Positions 43,255 to 51,642 are shown, numbered from the stretch's first letter. The stretch is DNA of 64,000 nucleotides from an uncultured Bacteroidales bacterium (GCA_947165255.1 CAMUZR010000001.1:124001-188000); one strand, 5' to 3'. Notes: generated by a model from the sequence alone, not told the origin. A program made the numbers and translations.

Positions 43255-44220
43255 ATGATGATTAAAAACGGCATACAAAACAGTATTGCTTTCACTGACA
43301 AAGGCCCCCGCAAGGGGCGGCGAACACCTTTGAATATAATAAATGATAGTGAGCAACGCGACGAGGAGAAAGAAGGGTCCCGCGGACCTTTCGCCAGCGA
43401 GCGAGGCGACGAGCCGAGGAGCGGAATTCCAAATGGCTCTACCTACTTATATACCTATTTCGGTGCAAGGTATATGGATCACGAACTAATGACCATGTGG
43501 CTCAGCGTCGACCCGATGGTGGATAAATATCCTTCCATTAGTCCGTATGACTACTGCGCTTGGAATCCTGTGAAACTGGTGGATCCGGATGGAAGAGATA
43601 CTTTTGACGATATAGGTTGGTGGAAAAATAAAAAAACAAATAAAATGGAATGGGATCCAGAGACACATAACCAAGAAGAGCTGAATAATAAGTATGGTAA
43701 CGGTGCAGGCATATACAAAGGACTAACGCATGAAGAGAATGGCATTTACTATAGTTTGTTTGGAACCACGGAAAAATCCAACTCTAAACAAGGAAGATTT
43801 ACAAAAAAAATGGATGAGGTGTGTATAAATCATGCCGCATGGATGCGTAGCCAGTTAAAAGGTACTGATAGGCAGGAAACCCCTGTTGATTTTACTGGGA
43901 TTGAAAAAATGAAAGACAGAGCTGATAAAAAAGGCTTTTTCCCCACAACAGGTGAAAATGTTAGAGATGGATATAGCTATTTTTGTGGAAGAGCTAATGG
44001 CAGAATGTACGTTACAGGTAATATGAGAGGAACAAGGAGCTCTTCTTGGTCCGATATTCTTCGAAAAACGAATCAAGATGTTAATAGTAATATGAGGACT
44101 GGGCTTTATGGATATCACCTAAGAGTGGGAAATGTGGTTCTGGTTCAATTTAACTCTAAGGCTGATGCGGTTGCCTTTAAGGACATATTTTATAAGATAT
44201 TTCCAAATGTAAAACTTTAG
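43255..44220 (+). CDS. RHS tip D: shortened core plus unknown toxin-like domain
   Basis: A 321-residue orphan RHS tip (start uncertain among clustered ATGs at 43255 and 43258). The first ~65 residues are charged and not RHS-like (GPRKGRRTPLNI, GPFASERGDEPRSG). The core begins late, at YFGARYMDHELMTMWLSVDP, lacking the FTGKERD part, and ends PVKLVDPDGRDTFDD. The tip (KNKKTNKMEWDPETHNQEEL, then NKYGNGAGIYKGLTHEENGI, later YSYFCGRANGRMYVTGNMRG and VLVQFNSKADAVAFKDIFY) has no motif I can assign. It is AT-rich and is followed 4 bp later by the putative immunity gene. Confidence 0.7.
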   Translation: MMIKNGIQNSIAFTDKGPRKGRRTPLNIINDSEQRDEEKEGSRGPFASERGDEPRSGIPNGSTYLYTYFGARYMDHELMTMWLSVDPMVDKYPSISPYDYCAWNPVKLVDPDGRDTFDDIGWWKNKKTNKMEWDPETHNQEELNNKYGNGAGIYKGLTHEENGIYYSLFGTTEKSNSKQGRFTKKMDEVCINHAAWMRSQLKGTDRQETPVDFTGIEKMKDRADKKGFFPTTGENVRDGYSYFCGRANGRMYVTGNMRGTRSSSWSDILRKTNQDVNSNMRTGLYGYHLRVGNVVLVQFNSKADAVAFKDIFYKIFPNVKL

Positions 44221-44224
44221 TGAG

Positions 44225-44974
44225 ATGAGACATTTTATCTTGTGTTTAACAGCTGCCCTTTTGATTCTGTGCTCGTGCTCAAATGGCAACAATCTTAATA
44301 TGTCCGAAACCGAGGTGGATTACGAGGGACTATGCACTTATGATACCTTGACGGAAGGATATATTTCTTGGGTGATTGAAACAGCAGTGGATAATCATAT
44401 AAACAATTATTTAGGGTTTGAAAAAGAACAGTTTTTTTTTGATTCATTATTTCTAAGCAATTACCCCAAATCAGTTGAAAACTTCTTTGAAGTCAACGAA
44501 GATGGATTCTCTCTTGCACTAGATGCAGAAAAAGCAACAATCATAGTCTATTTTCATGGCGTTTCATTTTTGGCAGTAGATATATCCCATTATAATTGTC
44601 ACCGTCTCAGCTGTCTTTATCCTCACAGAGTGCTTTTATATGATAAAGAAGGACATGTTTTAATTAATGAAAGAATATCATCTGCGATAAAACATCAATT
44701 GAGGAAGGTGGAATATGTATTTTTAGGGAAAGGATATTTGTGTGACACAATACTTGATGCAGACATGCCTTTTCGAAAATCATTATTTTGTGATGTCAGC
44801 AGTTCCCACGATCCTGTGTTTCGTTGTTTTTTCGATACAATCACCATTCCTCAGAACGATTATTTGGAGACAGTAATTGACGTGTTGGGCAATAACTGCA
44901 GGAAATATGGTCTAAGTCGGATAGTATCTAGTTTCGACATATTAACCCGACCCGACCCAGCGGATGTTCACTGA
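44225..44974 (+). CDS. Putative lipoprotein immunity for RHS tip D
   Basis: A 249-residue lipoprotein (FILCLTAALLILCSC, lipobox LCSC) starting 4 bp after RHS tip D, which is the immunity position. It is AT-rich with no recognised domain. Its last codons (LTRPDPADVH) are read from the cassette-end repeat, so the native C-terminus was replaced when the repeat joined. The immunity role is inferred from position. Confidence 0.6.
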   Translation: MRHFILCLTAALLILCSCSNGNNLNMSETEVDYEGLCTYDTLTEGYISWVIETAVDNHINNYLGFEKEQFFFDSLFLSNYPKSVENFFEVNEDGFSLALDAEKATIIVYFHGVSFLAVDISHYNCHRLSCLYPHRVLLYDKEGHVLINERISSAIKHQLRKVEYVFLGKGYLCDTILDADMPFRKSLFCDVSSSHDPVFRCFFDTITIPQNDYLETVIDVLGNNCRKYGLSRIVSSFDILTRPDPADVH

Positions 44975-45130
44975 GCACTGATGCCCATTTCTGTTCTGAC
45001 GGATATTCGGTGCCTTTGACCCAGTTGATGCCTCGGCCTATCGAATCTTCCATGCCGTGCTGTTGGTCTAGCGTTGCAATCCAGACCAGTTGAGTATTAG
45101 TTTTTAACCCCAATCGGTCATTGTGCCGAA
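44945..45130 (+). repeat. Cassette-end repeat, copy 4 (diverged)
   Basis: Begins CCGACCCAGCGGATGTTC at the end of the immunity D gene, with a second poor unit (GACGGATATTCGG), then TTGGTCTAGCGTTGCAATCC through AGACC (45064-45087), TTGAGTATTAG and a diverged tail. Same orientation as the cassette. Confidence 0.72.
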
Positions 45131-45137
45131 ATTCAAT

Positions 45138-45731
45138 CTATTTTACCCGTACGCTATCGAACATCTTTCGGTAGTAGGATGCTTTCTCGGTCAGTGGCAT
45201 GGGGAAGGCGCGGGAGGAGGAGGGCATGCGCCATAGCCGCATGGGCCGGTCACCCAGTGTGAAGGAGTTATACTCGCCCATCTTGGGCTGGGCCACGCCA
45301 TAGTCCTCGGTGAGAACCGAAAAACTTTTCTGTCCGGTGCAGACCAGGTCGTGGCAGAGCGGCAGCTGCGCCAGTAGGGCAGGAATGTCGGTTTTCTTGA
45401 CTATCTCTAGGTCTTTGTCCGAAGCATTGCCAGAAAGGCGGCGCACGGCAGTGGCAGTGTCATAGATGGCGATTCCCTGCTCCGTCAGCAGCTGCATGAT
45501 GTCGTCCTTGCGGAAAGTCTTGTTTGCCTGGTCCACCAGTCGATTGTGGTCGTCGAAGAACACCTCGCCGAAAATTTCCCACATCATGTTGGTGCGGTTG
45601 GGGTAGAAAAACTCCATGCACCACCGCCGCCGTGGCGGCGGGAAACTGCCTAGCATTAGCAGCCGTGCATTCGGCGGCAGGAAAGGCTTCAGCGGATGCT
45701 GTTCGATGGGGACGGGCTCGATTTCTTTCAT
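45138..45731 (-). CDS. Uracil/hypoxanthine-DNA glycosylase family protein
   Basis: A 197-residue protein of the UDG superfamily, closest by eye to family 6 (hypoxanthine-DNA glycosylase). The motif LLMLGSFPPP is the catalytic-pocket loop of that family (LGSFPG in typical members). FFYPNRTNMMWEIFGEVFF follows as in relatives. The second active-site loop is the PSSSRAFP region near residue 180 (S-S-x-x-x in the family). A cytoplasmic base-excision role is expected. A -7 box TATATTTGCA lies at 45844-45835, about 105 bp upstream. Confidence 0.82.
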   Translation of the reverse strand: MKEIEPVPIEQHPLKPFLPPNARLLMLGSFPPPRRRWCMEFFYPNRTNMMWEIFGEVFFDDHNRLVDQANKTFRKDDIMQLLTEQGIAIYDTATAVRRLSGNASDKDLEIVKKTDIPALLAQLPLCHDLVCTGQKSFSVLTEDYGVAQPKMGEYNSFTLGDRPMRLWRMPSSSRAFPMPLTEKASYYRKMFDSVRVK

Positions 45732-46199
45732 CTATAGTTTGATAAGTACATTTTGTTAATAAAAAATGACATGACGGATTATGTAATTACTTAGTTTTTA
45801 GTGATTTTGTGGTGTATTCGCCGCCATGTCACAATGCAAATATACGAACCTTTTCTCAGAAATTGAGACTTTTATTATCAAGATAGACTCCCCAAATGCG
45901 ATACAGGGCATAGCAAATGCCCCGAAAGCCTGGCGTTGATTCCGTTAATTATAGCCATGAATACCTGGTTTTTGATGATTGGACATTAGGTCGGTTGTTG
46001 GTTCCGAGCTTACGTTCTCGGTATGGAGGCTGTCAATAATTGCGATTTGACAGCACAAAAGTACTGTGGCTGTTGGGAACGATGGCGGGATCTGTCCGTT
46101 TTCGGTGTGGATTTGATTTGGTGAGGGTGTGGATATGAAAAAGCCCCTGCGGATGGCAGAGGCTGGAGGGTGATTTGGGTTGCAACGGTGTTGCAACAT
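45732..46199. other. Gap with UDG promoter and the 3' end of a decayed restriction gene
   Basis: The minus-strand -7 box TATATTTGCA (45844-45835) belongs to the DNA glycosylase. The rest (45900-46199) is decayed coding-like DNA downstream of the restriction fragment; no intact gene was found. Confidence 0.5.
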
Positions 46200-46560
46200 A
46201 CGGAACCGAGATTAGGTGCGGTGCTGGAGGTGGCGGAGATAGGTGAGGATTTGCCGACTTTCGAGGTGGCGCATATAGTCTTCCATATAGTCCCAGTCGG
46301 GGGTACCATCGGGGGGGCGGGAAGGGTGATAATTTCCTTGGCCAGACGCGGGGCGTTGCGTTTGTAGCCGAAGTTGTACTTGCCACGGATGCGGTCGGCG
46401 ACAGTGGTAATATAGGTGCCCGTGTATTTGTTCAGGTGGTTGTTGTAACCAATGGTCATATCCGAGGTGGCGATGAAATCCTCGGCCTTATAGACGGCAT
46501 AGCCCATCACCTCTGATTTCCTAGAGGTGGGTTCTAATAACGTGGTTTTAAATTTTTGCC
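46200..46560 (-). pseudogene. Restriction endonuclease subunit S, C-terminal fragment with frameshift
   Basis: The minus-strand frame reads GYAVYKAEDFIATSDMTIGY, NNHLNKYTGTYITTVADRIR and GKYNFGYKRNAPRLAKEIIT up to a run of seven C (revcomp) at about 46313-46319. One base fewer or more in that run continues into DGTPDWDYMEDYMRHLESRQ and ILTYLRHLQHRT then a stop, the usual conserved end (P-D-W-x-Y-M-E-x-Y-M) of type I or BcgI-like specificity subunits. As written, the product runs into unrelated residues. The N-terminal target-recognition half is missing. Confidence 0.72.
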
Positions 46561-46713
46561 ATTACAATGTGTTATTTATAAAGTTGTTTAACCAGAGCGT
46601 TGCCATTGGGTTAAATATGTTCATGCCCTTACAGGACATTTTCGTATAGGTTGCCTAGAGTAAACAGTTATGCTTCAGAGGGATGCCACGCAGGGTAAAC
46701 AGAGGTGTAGAAC

Positions 46714-47658
46714 TTATCGGTTGTTTAAATTCTTATAGTATTCGGCCAGTTGGTTGCTGATGTTGTTCCCCATTTGGCGGCAGACATCCTGGCTCCATTG
46801 TTGTGCCACCTTGATACGTGCGGATTGAGTGCGCGCACCTTGAAGCATGGCGTAGATGTAACCGGCGTTGAAGTTGTCACCTGCCCCTACGGTGCTGACT
46901 GTATCCACAGGCTGTACAGGATAGGTCTCGCAGCCGTCGGGTGAATAGACCCGTATGGGGTGAGCCCCGTCGGTAAGTATCAGTGTGTCACAAAAACGGT
47001 ACACACGCTTGTATATTTCATCGCCATTCTGTAGGTTATAAAGGTGGTCGAAGTCCTCTATCGAACCGCGCACCACATCCGCCAGTTGCATGTTTTCTTC
47101 GATATTGTCTATCACGTTGGGTAAGTCGGCTATGTGGTTTTTACGGAAGTTGACATCGTAGTAGAGCCAAGCACCTGCCTCTCGCGCGGCGTGAAACAGG
47201 CCTCCCACTACCTTTCGGATGGCGGGGTTGATGGCGAAAAAGGAGCCGAAGAGCACCACATCGTCTTGAGTTATCTCAGGTAGTTTTCCGTTGAGTGAGA
47301 CTGAGGCGTGGTCTTTGTAGAACACATATTGCGCGTCGTTATTATCGTCAAGAAAGGCCAGTGAAATATGCGATTTGATGCCTTCGTGGCGGCATACATA
47401 TTCGGAAGAGACGCCATTGTTGCTCAGGTAGTGGCAAATGATGTCGCCGATGTGGTCGCCGCCGACTTCGGTCACCATGGCACAAGGCACCCCGGCGCGT
47501 CCGAGTGAGACGATGCTGTTGAATGTGGAGCCACCGGGGACGGCCTTTTGCGGTTGGTCGTCCTTAAAGAGGATGTCCAACACGGTTTCGCCTATGCCGA
47601 TTACGCGACTTTTGGCCGTAGCGGCCCAATTGGATACTGCGATCATGTTTTCAGTCAT
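46714..47658 (-). CDS. PfkB-family carbohydrate kinase (fructokinase-like)
   Basis: A 314-residue ribokinase/PfkB-fold kinase. The N-terminal motif is VIGIGETVLDILF, the substrate-binding region has VPGGSTFNSIVSLGRAG, and the C-terminal ATP/catalytic motif is DTVSTVGAGDNFNAGYIYAM with the catalytic Asp in GAGD. YYDVNFRKN is also typical. The substrate is likely fructose or a similar hexose. It is flanked by accessory and decayed genes, with no partner glycosidase or transporter beside it. There is no visible strong promoter. Confidence 0.92.
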   Translation of the reverse strand: MTENMIAVSNWAATAKSRVIGIGETVLDILFKDDQPQKAVPGGSTFNSIVSLGRAGVPCAMVTEVGGDHIGDIICHYLSNNGVSSEYVCRHEGIKSHISLAFLDDNNDAQYVFYKDHASVSLNGKLPEITQDDVVLFGSFFAINPAIRKVVGGLFHAAREAGAWLYYDVNFRKNHIADLPNVIDNIEENMQLADVVRGSIEDFDHLYNLQNGDEIYKRVYRFCDTLILTDGAHPIRVYSPDGCETYPVQPVDTVSTVGAGDNFNAGYIYAMLQGARTQSARIKVAQQWSQDVCRQMGNNISNQLAEYYKNLNNR

Positions 47659-47868
47659 TTTGTTCTTTGTTATGGAATATACCGTACTCCCAGGTGGGCA
47701 TCATGTCACTTTATTCTTTTTTCATCTTTTTTTATCTTGATGCCCAACAGGTCTTCGGAGATCTTTGTCAAGTCGAATTCGAAAGTATCCAGCGTCGGGC
47801 GCACCCTGGAGGACGCTGGTGACCAGATCTACTATTCCCTGGGCTTTTTTGATAAAACCATTCTAGTG

Positions 47869-48303
47869 TCAGTTTGTGTTTGTGGTTATCTTGTAGTACT
47901 TTTTTCGGATCAGTATCAGTCGAACCATCCATACGGCGAAAAATGCGTCGGAGAGTATTTTGTAGAGTGGTGGCATCGTCACGAACCATGACACCACCCA
48001 GACGATGAGGTCTATGTCGAAAAGTAGGTTCCATAGCCGTTCGCGGTCGTGAAACACATATTCAACATCGCCAGTGATAGGGACTTTGATTGGCCTGGTG
48101 GAGGATACCGAGATGTCTATACTCTTGCCCCTCTTGCCGATGGGCACTCGACCTCCAAACTGCACCTTCAGTTCGTAGTTGCCGTGAGGGGCGTTGAGTT
48201 GGAGTCGGCCGTCCTTGAGCATGCCGGCATAAAGCCCGTCTAGGAATACCATGTGAGGTATTTTGGGCTCGTACCAATACCGTATATGTCGGATGATTAG
48301 CAA
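47869..48303 (-). CDS. Small membrane protein, unrecognised
   Basis: A 144-residue frame. The first 85 residues form a beta-rich domain (HMVFLDGLYAGMLKDGRLQL, NAPHGNYELKVQFGGRVPIG) with a PEGA-like look, and the second half has two hydrophobic segments (LLFDIDLIVWVVSWFVT, LSDAFFAVWMVRLILI) and a basic tail. The start is uncertain: TTG at 48301-48303 keeps the conserved-looking IIRHIRYWYEPK, while the first ATG is at codon 18 (48250-48252). I do not recognise the family. The C-terminal basic end suggests the N-terminal domain is cytoplasmic. Confidence 0.55.
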   Translation of the reverse strand: MLIIRHIRYWYEPKIPHMVFLDGLYAGMLKDGRLQLNAPHGNYELKVQFGGRVPIGKRGKSIDISVSSTRPIKVPITGDVEYVFHDRERLWNLLFDIDLIVWVVSWFVTMPPLYKILSDAFFAVWMVRLILIRKKYYKITTNTN

Positions 48304-48783
48304 TTATCTTTATTTTTTGCGAGATAACGCAGGATGCGCGTTTTTATTGTGCAGGGAACAGGCGTTCAGGGATCTTGGTGGGAGCAAGAATGCAGCCGCG
48401 AGATAGGGAAGTTTGTCCTACACGCCATTAAGATAAGCTCTAATCGTGTAGAAGATTGCTTAGGCTTTTCAGAAAAAAGCTTTATTTGCCACATCGTCCG
48501 AATATATTCACGAATTGTATTATTGTCACCGCTAGCAAATGCCTTGAAAGAGAATTTCTGATATTCAGTACTGGATAATAAACACAAATTGCCATGTGAT
48601 TAACAAGAATTCATGGCAATTCATGATGATTTGTCTTTAAAAAAGAGCATTATCACCAACTATCATTGCCATGCAATGATTGGTTTGAATAATTATTGGA
48701 GGCTGCCTTATAATTGTCATTGTTGAGTTTGAATGCGAAAAGACTAATAATTAACTTTGAAAGGAGGAGGATTCTTCAGTAGT
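48304..48783. other. Gap with inverted repeats, no gene seen
   Basis: Contains TTGCCATG (48589-48596) inverted against CATGGCAA (48612-48619), and ATCATTGC/GCAATGAT (48662-48680, 3-nt loop). It sits between the membrane protein and the IS110 remnant. No coding frame is convincing. Confidence 0.5.
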
Positions 48784-49035
48784 CTATCGTGATGAGCAAA
48801 GCAAGGTGACAACAACGACCCTCATCCCGTGCTGCCACAGCACAGTGCGAATGGCACTGATGTAAATCCCAGTGCTCACCATGGCGACCGTGTCCACCCC
48901 TTGCGACAAAATGTAGCCGCACATTGCCTCCAAATCGGGTGTAAAAGTGTCGCATTTTGTCACGACGGCATCTTTTCCGTCATAAATTGCACAAAAAATC
49001 ATATCTTTGTGTACGTCATAACCACATGTTTTCAT
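48784..49035 (-). pseudogene. IS110-family transposase N-terminal remnant
   Basis: An 83-residue frame beginning MKTCGYDVHKDMIFCAIYDG, the GIDVHK start of IS110 transposases (first catalytic Asp of the DEDD RuvC-like domain), then FTPDLEAMCGYILSQGVDTV and AMVSTGIYISAIRTVLWQHG. The family normally reads AMESTSIYW, so the second catalytic Glu has become Val. The frame ends in unrelated residues after VVVV. The rest of the transposase is missing, so this is dead. Confidence 0.82.
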
Positions 49036-49093
49036 ATGTGTAACATTTTGATTTGTAATTATAAATATGCGAAATTATGTGTTTTTTTTGCGT
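48979..49093 (-). repeat. IS110 left-end sequence, copy 1
   Basis: A stretch of about 110 bp covering the first codons and the leader of the transposase. It recurs at 50602-50716 with many matching blocks (for example AAAAAATCATATCTTTG and GTGTAACATTTTG). Confidence 0.75.
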
Positions 49094-49507
49094 TGCAATT
49101 TTTATTCGTATGTGTATGAAATCAAAATTATTTTGTAAATATGCAGCGTCAAACACTCCGAAGCCCGTAAGGGTGAGGGGTGGGCGACAGGACATATAGA
49201 TAAGACGTTGTAACGGCGTTTATCTGCGGCTATTCTGAACCTCGCAACTTCTGAACTTAACTCCGCAATAACGCAATGTTCAATGTCCATGGTTAGGCAT
49301 ATAGTGTTCTACTATATACCGTCAGCGTGGGCTTCGGCATTACTTATTCTGAGTAAGGGCAATGCGAACGCCTAGAATACCTGGATAAACAAAGTGGCAG
49401 ATTCCCGCGTTCTTTTTATATGCTCCCCTCAACACCTTTATCACTCCAGTGTCAGGGGAATCGCACTGGGAAGAAGTTGCGCCCGACACGAATTAGGGTA
49501 AAATGTC
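49036..49507. other. Gap holding the IS110 left flank, otherwise no gene
   Basis: The first ~60 bp are the IS110 leader. From 49140 to 49500 I found no convincing gene, RNA or promoter for the lipoprotein at 49508. Confidence 0.45.
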
Positions 49508-50221
49508 ATGAGTAAAGAGAAGAAAGGATCGTCTGTAGGGAAAAGTATTGTTACGTTAATGCTAATGGTTATAGCGTTAATCTTCGTAGGATGCGAAAAA
49601 GACCCAACCCGTTCTGATCATGCTGGAGAAGCCGAGGGCGACTGGGTGGATCTTGGTCTGCCGAGCGGCCTGATGTGGGCCACACGCAACATCGGTGCCG
49701 CCTCGCCTGAGGACTATGGCGACTACTTCGCCTGGGGCGAGACACAGCCAAAGAGTGTCTATGATTGGAGTACCTACCGCTATGTCACGATAGATGGTGA
49801 ATCAGGGACATTGACCAAATACAACACCTTTTCATCCCATGGAGAGGTGGACAACCTGACCACACTGCAGCCGAGCGACGATGCCGCCACAGCCAACCGG
49901 GGTGGAGGTGCACGTACTCCGACCATGGCAGAATGGGAAGAACTGATGGCTAACACCTCCAGCCAGTGGGCTACCCGTAACGGGGTGAACGGAAGGCTCC
50001 TCACTGCCGCCAACGGCAACAGTCTCTTTCTTCCCGCCGCCGGTGACCGCAGGGACAGTTCGCTGGACGACGCTGGCAGCATTGGCAACTACTGGTCGAG
50101 TTCGCTCTACACGGGCGAACCGGGCTGCGCGTGGAACTTCTGCTTCGATTCGGACTACCAGCTCGATGGCTACTACTACCGTAGCAGTGGGCTTTCTGTC
50201 CGCGCTGTGCGTCAGAACTAA
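49508..50221 (+). CDS. Lipoprotein with FISUMP/C-type-lectin-like domain, resembling a DGR target
   Basis: A 237-residue lipoprotein (VTLMLMVIALIFVGC, lipobox FVGC). The body starts DWVDLGLPSGLMWATRNIGA and carries YGDYFAWGETQPKSVYDWST, the Fibrobacter-type/DUF1566 repeat of Bacteroidetes surface proteins, with a C-type-lectin-like fold at the end: GNYWSSSLYTGEPGCAWNFC, then SGLSVRAVRQN. From 50093 the C-terminal codons are rich in NNC triplets encoding varied residues (CTC TAC GGC TGC AAC TTC TGC GAC TAC CTC GGC TAC TAC TAC), the pattern produced when AAC codons of a template repeat are diversified. A GC hairpin lies 52-65 bp after the stop. No template repeat or reverse transcriptase is in this window. 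Confidence 0.8.
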   Translation: MSKEKKGSSVGKSIVTLMLMVIALIFVGCEKDPTRSDHAGEAEGDWVDLGLPSGLMWATRNIGAASPEDYGDYFAWGETQPKSVYDWSTYRYVTIDGESGTLTKYNTFSSHGEVDNLTTLQPSDDAATANRGGGARTPTMAEWEELMANTSSQWATRNGVNGRLLTAANGNSLFLPAAGDRRDSSLDDAGSIGNYWSSSLYTGEPGCAWNFCFDSDYQLDGYYYRSSGLSVRAVRQN

Positions 50222-50258
50222 CCCATGCACCCCGACAAGCACGGGCAAAGGAAAAAAT

Positions 50259-50296
50259 GGCTGGTTGGGGCACGCACGGTAGTGCGCTACCCAGCC
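50259..50296 (+). repeat. GC-rich hairpin downstream of the lectin-like lipoprotein
   Basis: Outer arms GGCTGG (50259-50264) and CCAGCC (50291-50296), inner perfect stem CGCAC-GGTA-GTGCG (50273-50286). It could be a terminator or a DGR-type cruciform beside the variable region. There is no T-run. Confidence 0.65.
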
Positions 50297-50571
50297 CCCT
50301 TTAGGCTGTTCTTACAGTAATATTTTCTTGCCACACATAGGGAGACGGCGCAGGAAGTTCTGCTTGACGTGCCTGCATCGGGTGCCTATCTCGTGTAGAT
50401 AGGCGACGCTCCCGCACAGCGCGTTGTCGTGCGACGGTAACGTTTGAATGCGTTAATGTGTGAACGTGTTAATTCTTCAATCTGACTAACTGAGTACTTT
50501 ATTAACTGATTGAATAACACGAATTTCCTTGAATTAACCATTAATGGATAGTTCATGAAAATTCGTGTTTT

Positions 50572-50716
50572 CTATCTGGCAGGTGTGTCCAATTGGTTCG
50601 AGCTGGGCTTTTTCCCGTTGTAAAACGTACAAAAAATCATATCTTTGAGCACGTCTAAACCACAGGTTTTCATTTGTGTAACATTTTGGTTTGTGATTAC
50701 AAAAATGCGAAATTCT
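50572..50716 (-). mobile_element. IS110-family end fragment, copy 2
   Basis: The minus-strand ATG at 50671-50673 gives MKTCGLDVLKDMIFCTFYNG then KKPSSNQLDTPAR and a TAG at 50572-50574 (33 residues). The first 18 codons match the copy at 49035 (DVLK for DVHK), as does the leader to about 50716. This is a truncated left end, not an active element. The rest of 50297-50887 holds no gene I can support. Confidence 0.75.
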
Positions 50717-50887
50717 GTGATTTTATGCGTAGCATTTTTTATCAGTCTGTGAATAAATCAAATTTTTTAATGTAAATTTGCATTTTCAATCAGAATCCTT
50801 TAAATAACGGCAAGTGGCACAATATGAATTGATAGCGGCAAGTGGTACTCTGAATTCGAAACGCAGAACTATAAATAAACATACTTT

Positions 50888-51277
50888 ATGAAACACACTG
50901 TACTTTCATCTTTATTATTTGCATTGCTTTTGTGCGCTTGTCATGGAAACCAGACGGATTTAAAACAGGATACCGGCATCACGGTCGAAAAAGCCTACCA
51001 GGGTGTGGGTAATTATTGCCATGAGGCATACGGATGGAGCGGGGCTGAAGACGTGGAGCCGTCTCAGGACGATGCCCCCCTTATGTATCTTGAGATGGGT
51101 GAAGAGTCGGCTACTGAATATCAGGTGGTGTTCCGCAGCTATACGGGGACGTTCGTCTATTTCTATGTGGATAAAGCGAGCGGTTCTACCCGTATGGAAG
51201 AGTATGTCCCGGCGCTAGACATTAGGAGCGATGCCGGAACTATTGATTTGCAGGATTACCTGCCGAAGGAGGACTAA
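50888..51277 (+). CDS. Small lipoprotein, unrecognised
   Basis: A 129-residue lipoprotein (LSSLLFALLLCACHGN, lipobox LCAC). The mature part is acidic with a beta-rich domain (TEYQVVFRSYTGTFVYFYVD, KASGSTRMEEYVPALDI). I do not recognise a family. Its 5' region is the IS110 end fragment, so the native promoter may have been replaced. There is no partner in the neighbourhood. Confidence 0.6.
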   Translation: MKHTVLSSLLFALLLCACHGNQTDLKQDTGITVEKAYQGVGNYCHEAYGWSGAEDVEPSQDDAPLMYLEMGEESATEYQVVFRSYTGTFVYFYVDKASGSTRMEEYVPALDIRSDAGTIDLQDYLPKED

Positions 51278-51642
51278 GCCAATGCCAATCGGCTGGCAGG
51301 AGTTGTGCACATCAGTTCTGTGAGTGGCTGACGGGGTGAATGCCCCCTTTAAACGGATTATCTTCATTTTTTGTTCTGCGGTGTGAGTTGAAAGGTCCTG
51401 CCCTTCGTTTAACTCAGACGTGATGTTTGATTTGACACAGGCAGGTCTGCTATTTGTTTTCTATTATGTTCTTTAAGTAGATAATAAATAGTAGAAGATG
51501 CTTTTACTTGCAAGGTGTAGGGAAGAAAAAGCCAGGATAGGTGGTGGACTCTCGAGATTCTATTTATGGCATACAGACACTGTGTGCTTGTATGGGGGGA
51601 TGGGGAGTAACGGTCCCACGCGTAATGGGGGCGAGAATCATA
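51278..51642. other. Gap without a supported gene
   Basis: A 365-bp gap between the lipoprotein and the acidic small protein. No gene, RNA or promoter was found on either strand. Confidence 0.5.
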
